Positions 44,072 through 51,535 of a stretch of DNA of 64,000 nucleotides are shown here, in pieces. The translations under genes were made by a program, and so were the position numbers. How positions within the stretch are numbered: the first letter of the stretch is position 1; every line of letters starts with the position of its first letter. The stretch is taken from positions 1 to 64,000 of the forward strand of contig JABXKE010000001.1 of NCBI GenBank assembly GCA_013540595.1, in the 5' to 3' direction. This DNA is from Pyrodictium sp. (lineage in GTDB: Archaea > Thermoproteota > Thermoprotei_A > Sulfolobales > Pyrodictiaceae). Under the pieces are notes generated by a model. It was given only the letters and a program-made list of their open reading frames with translations. It was not told where the DNA came from and made no database searches.

Positions 44072-44545
44072 TTACTTCTCCACCTCTTCGACTATTAACT
44101 CGATGTGTGTCCTGTGCCTTATCTTCGGTGTCGCCCTGCCAAAAGCGCGAGGCATCCACCTTTTAAGTTCAAGGCCCTTATGTACACCGATGTGCCTTAT
44201 TACGAGCCTGGATGTGTCAAGCCCCTTAACTTCAGCGTTATTTACCGCGTTGTCGAGCACCTTTAGGAGAATTTTGGCGGCCTTGACAGGGTACCTTCCA
44301 GAAGGCCACTTGAACCTCTCGGCTAGCCCTCTATGGTGTGCTTGTTTGCCCGAGTACCTTCTTGTGGGTACTGGCTGCTTCTTCTCGACGATATTTCCTA
44401 GGAACCTTCTAGCTTCCTCTACCTTCATTCCCCGAATCACGCGTGCTAGTTCAACTACTTTCTTGTAGGATATCGGAGCGTTCCACTGCATAGCCTTTGC
44501 CGAGCGCTCCTCATCCACTTTGACGGAATATCGCCATTGTGGCAT
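44072..44545 (-). CDS. rpl22: Large-subunit ribosomal protein L22
   Basis: A 157-residue protein: WRYSVKVDEERSAKAMQWNA, VVELARVIRGMKVEEARRFL, YPVKAAKILLKVLDNAVNNA and the C-terminal hairpin PRAFGRATPKIRHRTHIELI. In most archaea S19 would precede it; here the upstream 360 bases hold no protein gene. A minus-strand TATA-like CTTTATTAGG (44603-44612) would start a transcript about 37 bases before the ATG. Confidence 0.95.
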   Translation of the reverse strand: MPQWRYSVKVDEERSAKAMQWNAPISYKKVVELARVIRGMKVEEARRFLGNIVEKKQPVPTRRYSGKQAHHRGLAERFKWPSGRYPVKAAKILLKVLDNAVNNAEVKGLDTSRLVIRHIGVHKGLELKRWMPRAFGRATPKIRHRTHIELIVEEVEK

Positions 44546-44710
44546 TTTACTACCACCTGCTGCTAGTGAGCAGCAGCCCCACCAAGCAGACCCTAACTAC
44601 CTCCTAATAAAGGTAAGTCGCCTGCTCCTAGCAGTTATAGCGTAGGTGCAATGAGTGCCTCACCAGTACATATGATGGAGGAGTTTAATGTTAGGGAGGC
44701 CTGACGCCTA

Positions 44711-44778
44711 GGGGTGGAGCCTCCGCGCGCTCATAGTGCCCCGGTACTCGGGGCTCTCGCGCGGGCTCCCCGTTACAT
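44711..44778 (-). ncRNA. Candidate kink-turn small RNA upstream of L22
   Basis: On the minus strand GGAGCC pairs with GGCTCC and CGCGC with GCGCG. The stem then meets GCGC-GA on one side and TAT-GA-GCGC on the other, capped by GAGCCCC/GGGGCAC around a short loop. A three-base bulge followed by tandem G-A/A-G pairs is the kink-turn pattern bound by L7Ae. The plus-strand reading lacks the GA pairs. A TATA-like CTTAATATAGG predicts a 5' end near 44780. It may be a guide-type RNA or a leader control element; the 3' end is unknown. Confidence 0.4.
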
Positions 44779-44800
44779 TGTTAATTATGAATGAGATGCG

Positions 44801-44812
44801 GCCTATATTAAG
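44801..44812 (-). promoter_or_regulatory. TATA-like element for the kink-turn RNA
   Basis: Minus-strand CTTAATATAGGC, about 26 bases upstream of the base of the G+C-rich hairpin, which makes an independent transcript plausible. Confidence 0.4.
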
Positions 44813-44905
44813 AGAGTGGTACATGTACATGGGAAAGAGGCATGCTATCCGAAGCAAGGGCAAGTGTGGGGAATGTAAAGCTCTCTCAAACTGTATGTAG
44901 AGTGC

Positions 44906-45184
44906 TCAGAGGATTCCGAGTCTCGCAGCAACCTCAGCTGCGCTATAGCCCTCTGCAAGCTTTACGTAGGCTTTCTTCTCGCCTCTGGGCGTTATGAGGG
45001 TGTTTACTCTCTCTACCTTAACGTTGAACGCCTCTTCTACAGCTCGCTTTATGTCGTGCTTTGTTGCCGTTCTTTTGACAATGAGCGTTATAACGTTCTG
45101 CTCTTCAATTAGTTTTAGGGCTTTTTCGCTTTGCACGGGCCTTATTATAACATTCCAGGGTGTCTGAGCTGCCACTTTCGTCAC
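44906..45184 (-). CDS. rpl23: Large-subunit ribosomal protein L23
   Basis: A 92-residue protein at the exit tunnel: [40 protein letters not shown] and [20 protein letters not shown], ending [17 protein letters not shown]-like ([17 protein letters not shown]). It follows L4 with no gap. Confidence 0.95.
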   Translation of the reverse strand: MTKVAAQTPWNVIIRPVQSEKALKLIEEQNVITLIVKRTATKHDIKRAVEEAFNVKVERVNTLITPRGEKKAYVKLAEGYSAAEVAARLGIL

Positions 45185-45185
45185 C

Positions 45186-46013
45186 TCACATCATTACTCT
45201 GCTGAATCTTTCTTCAAGGATCCTTAAGGCACTGGCTACTATTACAGTTAGTCTTCCTGGTACGCCGCCAGGAGCCAGCTGCAGCACGTTCACATAGCTT
45301 GGCTCGGCCACGTCGACGCCTGGAAAGTTTGATACAGCTTTGGCTAGTGGCGAAGTGTGGCTATTGAGTATGAACAGTATACTCCGTGGCGTGATGTACC
45401 TTCTGCCGCGGCGCTTGCCCTTGCCAGCTCTTATCCTGGTTCTTCTGGCTGCCCTCTCAATGTCGTCCCAAAGCCCGAGCTTTGACAGAAGCTCTCGTGC
45501 CTCTCTAGCTCTTGACAATTTCAGCTCAACGTCGTCCTCTATGAGCACAGGAACGCTCTCGGCCTTAAACACATGGCCTCGTTTAATGACTAGATCCTTA
45601 ATTGACGTGGCGGCCAAGGCCGAAGCTGTTGCGAGGTACTTCTCCTTCTTGTTTATTGATTCATGTATCCTTTTCTCCACCCTAGGAGGATGAGCCAGGT
45701 GGCCACCTACGGCGGAGTTTATGAATGCTGCTCTCCCTACTCCCGGTATCCTCGGAACACGGGCTATGCCTAGACCTACACCAAAGCTCCTGGCAGTGGT
45801 CCTCTTACCTGCAAGAGGATCTCTTCCCTTGGGCTGCAGTCTTGCCGTGAACTCTGCTAGGAATGCCCTTCGTATCAGATCCATTCTTACAGGGAGACCG
45901 AATACTCTGGGCAGTTTCTCCTCTCTGATTATGTTGCCGTTGGCGTCAAAGACGGCAACCGTCGGAGGTTCCCGTATAAGCGGGAACATGTATGAGCCAA
46001 CTCTCCAGCTCAT
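45186..46013 (-). CDS. rpl4: Large-subunit ribosomal protein L4
   Basis: A 275-residue protein with the archaeal/eukaryotic L4 pattern: [80 protein letters not shown] and [20 protein letters not shown]. The eight residues before MFPLIREPP are extra, so ATG 45989 is an alternative start. Confidence 0.95.
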   Translation of the reverse strand: MSWRVGSYMFPLIREPPTVAVFDANGNIIREEKLPRVFGLPVRMDLIRRAFLAEFTARLQPKGRDPLAGKRTTARSFGVGLGIARVPRIPGVGRAAFINSAVGGHLAHPPRVEKRIHESINKKEKYLATASALAATSIKDLVIKRGHVFKAESVPVLIEDDVELKLSRAREARELLSKLGLWDDIERAARRTRIRAGKGKRRGRRYITPRSILFILNSHTSPLAKAVSNFPGVDVAEPSYVNVLQLAPGGVPGRLTVIVASALRILEERFSRVMM

Positions 46014-46026
46014 TGTCTAGACCCCT

Positions 46027-47070
46027 CTACCTTCCTATTTTGCTTGAGAGGCTGATGTAGGTTATAGTTGGGGGGCCTGGAGGCGTCCACGTAGGCCTCA
46101 CGGGATGACGCATGACTATGGGCCTCTTCGGCGTGCCTGGTATGGTTCCTGCTATAACCAGGTAGGTGCTCCTAACTATACCGTAATGGGGGAATCCTCC
46201 GGAAGGTGTTATTTCATAGCCGTTGTGTCCTATCGTGAGTATCCGTTTATTGTACTCCGTCCTTCTGTGGAACCCCGTCTGGCCAGGTTGCGGAACCTCA
46301 CTCCACGAGAAGGATGTAGCAGGGCCGCGTGTGCCCGGACCGCTTCTGCTGCCCTTTCGATGCTTGTGCCATCTTGGAAGCTCTTTGACGCCGAACCGCT
46401 TGATTACCCCTTGGAAGCCCTTACCCCGTGTTACCGCTATTACATCTATTAGCTGTCCTGGACTGAAAACCTCTGTCACCTCAATGACGTTTCCAAGCTT
46501 CTCTGCCGCGTAGCTAAACCTCTCCTCTATGGTTTTGGCGCCGCCAATCTTTATCTCAAGAATATCGGGCTTCTTCTTTTCTAGCCCACCTACAAGTCTT
46601 GGCTGAGTTAGCGCTAGTATTCGTACATCGTAAACGCTCTGGAGCTGCTGCTCAAGGTTCTTTAAGGCTTTCTCGGTATCCTTGAACTTAAGCCTCGGGA
46701 TCAACCTATAAACGTCAACGTTGTACTTACGGACGATTTCCTCCGGGTCGAACCACGCTTCGCCAAGCGTGAAGAGGCCTCGGTTAGGGTCGTAGCCGTA
46801 GACTCGCACTGCGGCAACAACCATGGGCGGAGCTTCTACCACAGTTACAGGCACGAATATTTCCCGTCCCTGTGTTATGGAGCCAGGAACGTCGTCTACC
46901 ATGAATACATGTGTCATGCCAGCCTTATACCCAAGGAACGCTAGCGGCAAAGGCCTTTCGCTTTCCACTTCTGGCCAGCTCTTTACCCTTGGCACGAGTC
47001 TACGTGCTCTTTTCCGTGGCCTTAACGCTAAGCTTCCACGCCGTGGTGCGTGCTTCTTCCGTGCTCCCAT
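46027..47070 (-). CDS. rpl3: Large-subunit ribosomal protein L3
   Basis: A 347-residue protein: PLAFLGYKAGMTHVFMVDDV, VTVVEAPPMVVAAVRVYGYD, VIAVTRGKGFQGVIKRFGVK, HKHRKGSRSGPGTRGPATSF and QTGFHRRTEYNKRILTIGHN. These include the W-finger region near the peptidyl transferase centre. L3 is the first r-protein gene of the block, after the SPOUT methyltransferase gene. Confidence 0.95.
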   Translation of the reverse strand: MGARKKHAPRRGSLALRPRKRARRLVPRVKSWPEVESERPLPLAFLGYKAGMTHVFMVDDVPGSITQGREIFVPVTVVEAPPMVVAAVRVYGYDPNRGLFTLGEAWFDPEEIVRKYNVDVYRLIPRLKFKDTEKALKNLEQQLQSVYDVRILALTQPRLVGGLEKKKPDILEIKIGGAKTIEERFSYAAEKLGNVIEVTEVFSPGQLIDVIAVTRGKGFQGVIKRFGVKELPRWHKHRKGSRSGPGTRGPATSFSWSEVPQPGQTGFHRRTEYNKRILTIGHNGYEITPSGGFPHYGIVRSTYLVIAGTIPGTPKRPIVMRHPVRPTWTPPGPPTITYISLSSKIGR

Positions 47071-47193
47071 TTGACGTCACCGTTGCGTACTGCTGTGAGC
47101 CCACACGGTTCCTTCTGGTCAACCCCCTTTTATCTCTAAGCCCTGCAGGATCTTGTCCCTTATAGTCTTGTTGGCGCAACAAAGGGTAGTCTT

Positions 47194-48123
47194 CTAGGGT
47201 AAAGCGATATTTAGCAGGGATAGTGTTGCAGCTAGTGCTTCCTCTACCCTCACTGTCAATGTGCCTTGCCACGGGACAGTGTTCAGCACGGCATACACGT
47301 AGTCCTCCAGCTTAAAGCCCTCGAGTGCAGCTAGCTCGAATAAGTCTAGGTCGGGTGCCCCAAAGAACACAGCAACCTCAGTTGCCTGCCTCTTGTTAGC
47401 TAGGTATTTGAGATCCTCGGGCGCCAGCATCTGCCCCTTTCTATCAGTAGCCAGAATTACCGTGCTTGAGCCACGCTTCCTAAACTTCATCAGAGCAGCC
47501 TTCAAACCTCCTCTAACGATGTTGATCTTGAATCCGGTATAAACGTCGGGTTTATCCACTATACGTAGTTTGGGTGGGTCGACGTCCTCTATCCTAACAT
47601 GAACGACGGATCCTCTGCGTATATGTCGACTCCCTCGCGGAAGTTGAACCTCGACCTCTTGCCCAAGGCCCGCCTCGAGAAGAGCCACGACCCCTTTAAC
47701 CCTCCTAACGAGAGCTTGTCTAGTCTCTCCAGGTTTGGGGCCGCCAACACCATGTGTTGGCAGCTGAAGAGGGGGCAGAAGCCCGGCATACGCAAGCTCA
47801 GGCATTTTTGGAAACAAAAACTTGCGCAGATACGGTGCTGTCCACATGTACCTTAGCACGGACTCTCCCAGCTGCGCGCTTCTCCATGACGAGGCCCTGT
47901 CGACGAAAATGCTAATGGAGTCCACTCGGAAGACTGCCGCCACTCTCCCTATGATGCCCCACTTCGTGGTCTTAAGCTGAAGAGTGGGCTCGGTGGAGTC
48001 ATATGAAGCTGGCAGCACCAAGTGTATCTTAACTTTTCTTGGAGGAGGTGGCCAAATCGAGTATGTCCTGGACACCACGTTATAACACCTGAGCCCCACG
48101 TCAATGTAGCTGGCTTTTTCCAA
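47194..48123 (-). CDS. SPOUT RNA methyltransferase (COG2106 type)
   Basis: A 309-residue protein with a trefoil-knot methyltransferase fold and an inserted OB-like part: KIHLVLPASYDSTEPTLQLK, AAVFRVDSISIFVDRASSW, RYMWTAPYLRKFLFPKMPEL, THGVGGPKPGETRQALVRRV and VAVFFGAPDLDLFELAALEG. This family is found upstream of L3 in archaea; the human relative is SPOUT1/CENP-32. It probably methylates rRNA, but the site is unknown. The start is probably TTG 48123. Confidence 0.85.
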   Translation of the reverse strand: MEKASYIDVGLRCYNVVSRTYSIWPPPPRKVKIHLVLPASYDSTEPTLQLKTTKWGIIGRVAAVFRVDSISIFVDRASSWRSAQLGESVLRYMWTAPYLRKFLFPKMPELAYAGLLPPLQLPTHGVGGPKPGETRQALVRRVKGVVALLEAGLGQEVEVQLPRGSRHIRRGSVVHVRIEDVDPPKLRIVDKPDVYTGFKINIVRGGLKAALMKFRKRGSSTVILATDRKGQMLAPEDLKYLANKRQATEVAVFFGAPDLDLFELAALEGFKLEDYVYAVLNTVPWQGTLTVRVEEALAATLSLLNIALP

Positions 48124-48264
48124 ACCGGGACGTGGCAGATTTCAGCCCGACCCCCAGCCTGGCAAATATGCAGCATGAGGTGTTTCGCCGCTCAAGCGCT
48201 TATTGTTGGAACAAGATCGTTGAAAATGTATGGTATTTGATGCGTCAAAAAGCGGAGATGCGGA

Positions 48265-48351
48265 TCACCGCTTACCCTTTGCCTTCTTTCCCTGCGCTTG
48301 CTTTGTCTCCTCCTTTGTCATAAAGAGGCTGGTCCTCTGTCTCCCACCCAT
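48265..48351 (-). CDS. 28-residue basic protein with its own promoter
   Basis: The frame reads MGGRQRTSLFMTKEETKQAQ then GKKAKGKR and stop. It has GAGGTG 7 bases before ATG 48351 and a TATA box about 56 bases upstream, so expression is likely despite the small size. The MGG-plus-basic composition recalls the N-terminal tail of archaeal ribosomal protein S25e, but no winged-helix body follows in any frame. It may be an independent microprotein or a relic. Confidence 0.4.
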   Translation of the reverse strand: MGGRQRTSLFMTKEETKQAQGKKAKGKR

Positions 48352-48402
48352 TGCTCTACACCTCGCAGCTTGCAGCCCGAGAGCCACTACTATAGCTGGG
48401 AG

Positions 48403-48412
48403 CCTATATAAG
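48403..48412. promoter_or_regulatory. Symmetrical TATA box
   Basis: CCTATATAAG reads CTTATATAGG on the other strand. On minus it fits a start near 48381 for the 28-residue ORF; on plus it predicts a start near 48433, 30 bases before the C box of the sRNA. Confidence 0.55.
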
Positions 48413-48462
48413 TACGGGCGGCCCCTACCACTAGCCTGGCGCTGCTGGTGGTTCTGTAGCGT

Positions 48463-48518
48463 GTGATGTGTTTGCCGAGTGCTGAACCTCTGAAGTGATG
48501 AGCACTACCTTCTGCTGA
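48463..48518 (+). ncRNA. Box C/D guide sRNA
   Basis: All four boxes are present in order: C GTGATGT (48463-48469), 12-base guide, D' CTGA (48482-48485), 9-base spacer, C' GTGATGA (48495-48501), 13-base guide, D CTGA (48515-48518). TAGC (48457-48460) and GCTA (48519-48522) form a terminal stem. The D' guide is complementary to CACUCGGCAAAC, which resembles a conserved 23S rRNA segment (from memory), where the fifth base, a C, would be 2'-O-methylated. The D guide complements CAGAAGGUAGUGC, target not identified. Confidence 0.85.
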
Positions 48519-48635
48519 GCTAGTGCTTGCCCATGAAAGCTACCTTTGACTTTTCCTTCCCTCCTATTTCTCGTGTTAGACTTCGTGTGGGCAAATCCAA
48601 AAGTTAAGCTGCTGAACATCGCTTTGGCTTTTCCA

Positions 48636-48698
48636 GCCCGTCAGCCGGGTTCACATCTTCATTCTGCAGTCGGCGTTTGCACCCAACATCATCCGGGC
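48636..48698 (-). ncRNA. Box C/D guide sRNA (minus strand)
   Basis: Read on minus: GCCCG stem (48698-48694), C box ATGATGT (48692-48686), 16-base guide, D' CTGC (48669-48666, degenerate), 3-base spacer, C' ATGAAGA (48662-48656), 11-base guide TGTGAACCCGG, D CTGA (48644-48641), CGGGC stem (48640-48636). The five-pair terminal stem and near-canonical C and D boxes make this convincing. The D guide complements CCGGGUUCACA, which is T-arm-like, so a tRNA target is conceivable. The D'/C' pair is weaker and may not guide. Confidence 0.75.
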
Positions 48699-48733
48699 CT
48701 CATGCCTAACGATAAACGTATGGCGCAATAAGG

Positions 48734-49411
48734 TTGCTGCAGTGCGTTTCAGAAGGAGCTTGTTTATTAAACACTATATCTGGATCCTCAGCTAGCTCTA
48801 GGGATGAAACTGCCTTGAAAGCCGAATTTGGCGGGAGATTTAGCTGCCTTCACTGCTTGCACTGCTGCTACTTCAAGGCCGATGTGGAGGCTCCAACGCT
48901 GTTTCCGTGGGAGAAAAGGAGGATTGAAGAGACGTTGAAAAAAGGCGCCATGACAAGCCACAAGTTTGAGCCTATCCTAATATATGGTAGTGAAGATGGT
49001 GTATGCGTAGTTGTTCTGTATAGGTGGCTCATCAAAGGCTTCTGCCCCTTCTTTAACTTACGTGAAAAAGTGTGCACGATCCATGACGACAAGCCTCTGG
49101 CCTGTAGAATGTATCCGTTGCTGCTGGATATAACAGGCCACAAGCTGTCTATATCGCTTTCCTGTGACTGGATTAGAGCAAAGAAAGATGTAATTAGGAC
49201 AAGCTTTAACAACATAAACAAGATAAAAGAAGTTTTTCCCACCGAGTTTCAGGCCGCGCTTGAGGTACTTTCATATATTGAGAATGTCAAGAGGTTTATT
49301 AAAGGAGCTGGATTGATCCAAAAATCATCCATGGCTGGATGCCGTAGGGTTTACGACATAGATGAGTACATGGAGAGGTTTGATGGAATATGGAAAGAAG
49401 AAAACGGTTAG
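48734..49411 (+). CDS. YkgJ-family Cys-cluster protein
   Basis: A 225-residue protein with the YkgJ (Fe/Zn chelate) pattern: SCLHCLHCCYF (CX2CX2CC) at about residues 38-45, then FCPFFN, KVCTIHDDKPLACRMYPLLL and later SLSCDW. These Cys residues probably hold zinc or an iron-sulfur cluster. The function is unknown. The start at TTG 48734 may be too early; residues before FGGRFSCLHC are variable. The last 22 bases overlap the next gene. Confidence 0.75.
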   Translation: MLQCVSEGACLLNTISGSSASSRDETALKAEFGGRFSCLHCLHCCYFKADVEAPTLFPWEKRRIEETLKKGAMTSHKFEPILIYGSEDGVCVVVLYRWLIKGFCPFFNLREKVCTIHDDKPLACRMYPLLLDITGHKLSISLSCDWIRAKKDVIRTSFNNINKIKEVFPTEFQAALEVLSYIENVKRFIKGAGLIQKSSMAGCRRVYDIDEYMERFDGIWKEENG

Positions 49412-49659
49412 TTCGTGTGTTTTTCAACACTTTTTATGAGGACGTGGCAAAATCTATTATAAAAGATCTTGGAAGGCTTGGGGAAGTCAAGTTCACAAAC
49501 TCTAAAGTTGTCCCCGAGCTGTATTACGTTGAAATAAGCGTGGGTCAGGGAAATAATGAAGATGTTGAAGCCGTAGCTTCCGAGGCTAGGAAAGTTCTTG
49601 AGAAGCATGCAGCCGATGGCAAGGCATTTGGATTTAAGGTGTATACGGTGGTGACGTAG
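49390..49659 (+). CDS. Hypothetical 89-residue protein
   Basis: A small alpha/beta protein (RLVRVFFNTFYEDVAKSIIK, FTNSKVVPELYYVEISVGQG, EAVASEARKVLEKHAADGKA) ending in a strand FGFKVYTVVT, a pattern like ferredoxin-fold domains. No named family is recognised. ATG 49390 lies inside the end of the YkgJ-like gene, so the two are coupled and may work together. Confidence 0.55.
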   Translation: MERRKRLVRVFFNTFYEDVAKSIIKDLGRLGEVKFTNSKVVPELYYVEISVGQGNNEDVEAVASEARKVLEKHAADGKAFGFKVYTVVT

Positions 49660-49877
49660 CCTTCTATACCGTTATGAAGAATCAATGAAGAGTGTCCGAT
49701 AGGCTGACACTGTGATGACGGATCAACCGACGGAGGCATTGTATGTCTCGCTGTTTGGCGGGGCCACATTCAGTATTTGTGTATTTGTCGACTAGCCGTT
49801 TACATGGTGCTCACATGAAAGAAGCTGCTCGATTTGTAGTTAGAAAGCCAGATTGTACGCCTTTAGATAGCGCACTC

Positions 49878-50351
49878 CTAGTTGTCCTCTTGGCATGCTT
49901 TGACCATCATGTGGCGTAGTTTTTCAGTAATTTTTTTAGCTATTTTGTATACCTTTTGACTAAAACATACATCTATACTTTTGCCGTCTTTTAGCAGGAT
50001 TCTCAAGATACTGGGAGACAGCCTGGACTCGGGACTGCATGTGTTAGTAACAGGCTTTCCGCAAACCCCAATCTTATCTATTCTGTGCAGTACGACGGCC
50101 TTTATGCTGCACAAGGGCAATACGATATCCATAGGCGACCTTTCCTTGTGGGATCTCCTCTTCAGCTTCGTTATTTTGTATAGGTAGAGGTCTACTCTCT
50201 TTTGTAGCCCCGATCTTGGCCTGAACCTCTCCCAATGCTCGCCTATATAGGATAACACAAGTGCATTCTCTGTTAGGATCATGTCATAATGAATTACGTC
50301 AGGCCCTTTTCTAATCCAGACACTGTAAAGGATATCCTCGTTATTCTCCAT
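49878..50351 (-). CDS. Hypothetical protein, possible PH-like fold
   Basis: A 157-residue protein. The alternation of strands (VIHYDMILTENALVLSYIGE, DIVLPLCSIKAVVLHRIDKI, SILRILLKDGKSIDVCFSQK) ending in a helix (VYKIAKKITEKLRHMMV) resembles PH-like domains, but this is by eye only. Several Cys residues (ICGKP, TCSPE) have no clear motif. A minus-strand TATA-like CTTAATAAG near 50410-50418 gives a leader of about 37 bases. Confidence 0.55.
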   Translation of the reverse strand: MENNEDILYSVWIRKGPDVIHYDMILTENALVLSYIGEHWERFRPRSGLQKRVDLYLYKITKLKRRSHKERSPMDIVLPLCSIKAVVLHRIDKIGVCGKPVTNTCSPESRLSPSILRILLKDGKSIDVCFSQKVYKIAKKITEKLRHMMVKACQEDN

Positions 50352-50511
50352 ATTCTGTTGTCGCCTCCTACACCATTTGTTTAGTTGTAGATTGGGGATC
50401 TATTGAAACTTATTAAGGTCAAAGTGCAACACATCGTAGTGCTGTTATAGTGGTGAGTGGTTAGTTTAGAATGCTTAGGGCTCGAAATAGAGAGTATCTT
50501 GTATACTAGTC

Positions 50512-50522
50512 TGTATAAAAGG
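50512..50522 (+). promoter_or_regulatory. TATA box of the moxR-VWA operon
   Basis: TGTATAAAAGG is a strong match. The predicted start is near 50543, after GTG 50534, which favours ATG 50567 as the moxR start. Confidence 0.6.
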
Positions 50523-50566
50523 TGTAGCTTACAGTGCTCGACCAGGTAGGCGATATTCTGCGTTCT

Positions 50567-51535
50567 ATGGAAGGGGGTCTAGTCGAGGGGTCTACGAGAG
50601 AGAGGTCCGGCGACAGCATAGAGTATCTTAAGAAGAGGGTTCTGGAAACCTACCAGCACATAATTAAAGAGAGCGCTAAGCCTATACGTGATCCCCAGAA
50701 GATTGTAGAGGCTCTAAGGCAGAGATACAAGCTTATAGTTGATGAGAGGAAAGTCTACCTAACTGTTGCGGCATTCCTCTCGGGCAGGCCGGTGCTATTT
50801 GAGGGTCCACCAGGCACAGGTAAGACCGAGATTGGAGAGGCTATACTCAGCCTCTGGGCTGGCAGGCCAGCGTTTGTTATAACGTGTAGCGAGAACTACG
50901 ATGAATATAGAGTTATTGGTGACTTCCACCCTTTGATGGCTATGAGATACGGGTTTAATGAAAAAAGCTTCATTCCTCGTCCTCTTCTGGCGGCGGTAAT
51001 CCTCGACACGGGAGTTCTAATAGATGAGATAAGGAGAAGTAGCGAAGAGTTCCAGAACCTGTTGTTGGACATTATTGATAAAAGGCGCATAATAGTTCCG
51101 GAGCTGAAGACCATAGTGAGGGCACAGGGTGAGGGTTTCCAGGTAATATTCACCAGCAACCCCGACGACTTTGGCCAAGGAGAGCTAAGCGATGCTTTTA
51201 TGAGACGTGTTGTACGCATAACTTTCGACTACCCTCCACCGGAGCTTGAATTTGAAATAGTTAAGCTGCGTTTTGACATCAACGTTAAGCTAGATCCGGC
51301 GCTAGTGAAGAAAATGATAGAGGTCGTCAACATCGTGAGGAAAACGTCTGAATATAAGCCTGGACCAGCTGACACAGTTTTATGGGCACGTCTGGCAGGG
51401 AGGCTTGCTAAGCTTCGAGGGAGGGACTCAGTTGCCGTCAGGGATATTATTGATGCTGCAGTTGTTGTGCTGTATAAGAGGGTTGGTGAGGAGGAAGTAG
51501 TGGATGAGGCGCTAAAGGAGGCTTTTGCTGAATGA
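50567..51535 (+). CDS. moxR: MoxR-type AAA+ ATPase
   Basis: About 322 residues. The AAA+ core has Walker A FEGPPGTGKTEIGEA, Walker B ILDTGVLIDEIRRS, the sensor FTSNPDDFGQGELSDAFMRR and a C-terminal helical lid. MoxR ATPases act as chaperones that insert metals or remodel complexes together with VWA partners, and such a partner follows with a 4-base ATGA overlap. The frame is open from GTG 50534; ATG 50567 fits the TATA box better. Confidence 0.9.
   Translation: MEGGLVEGSTRERSGDSIEYLKKRVLETYQHIIKESAKPIRDPQKIVEALRQRYKLIVDERKVYLTVAAFLSGRPVLFEGPPGTGKTEIGEAILSLWAGRPAFVITCSENYDEYRVIGDFHPLMAMRYGFNEKSFIPRPLLAAVILDTGVLIDEIRRSSEEFQNLLLDIIDKRRIIVPELKTIVRAQGEGFQVIFTSNPDDFGQGELSDAFMRRVVRITFDYPPPELEFEIVKLRFDINVKLDPALVKKMIEVVNIVRKTSEYKPGPADTVLWARLAGRLAKLRGRDSVAVRDIIDAAVVVLYKRVGEEEVVDEALKEAFAE

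Larger units (their letters stand above)
44546..44905. other. 360-base gap at the position of L2-S19
   Basis: No protein gene is visible between L23 and L22. The interval contains a TATA-like element for L22 (44603-44612), a G+C-rich long hairpin (44711-44771) with its own upstream TATA-like element (44801-44812, minus), and a palindrome GTACATGTAC near 44818-44827. L2 and S19, which normally occupy this place, are at 54235-55521. Confidence 0.7.
48124..48733. other. 610-base interval with small RNAs and one tiny ORF
   Basis: No large gene lies here. The interval holds a 28-residue ORF (48265-48351, minus), a symmetrical TATA box (48403-48412), a plus-strand box C/D sRNA (48463-48518) and a minus-strand box C/D sRNA (48636-48698). 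The remaining sequence shows nothing recognisable. Confidence 0.7.

Noticed and set aside
44690-44780. Plus-strand H/ACA RNA ending in ACATTG
   Set aside because: The stem has no pseudouridylation pocket and the kink-turn GA pairs exist only on the minus strand.
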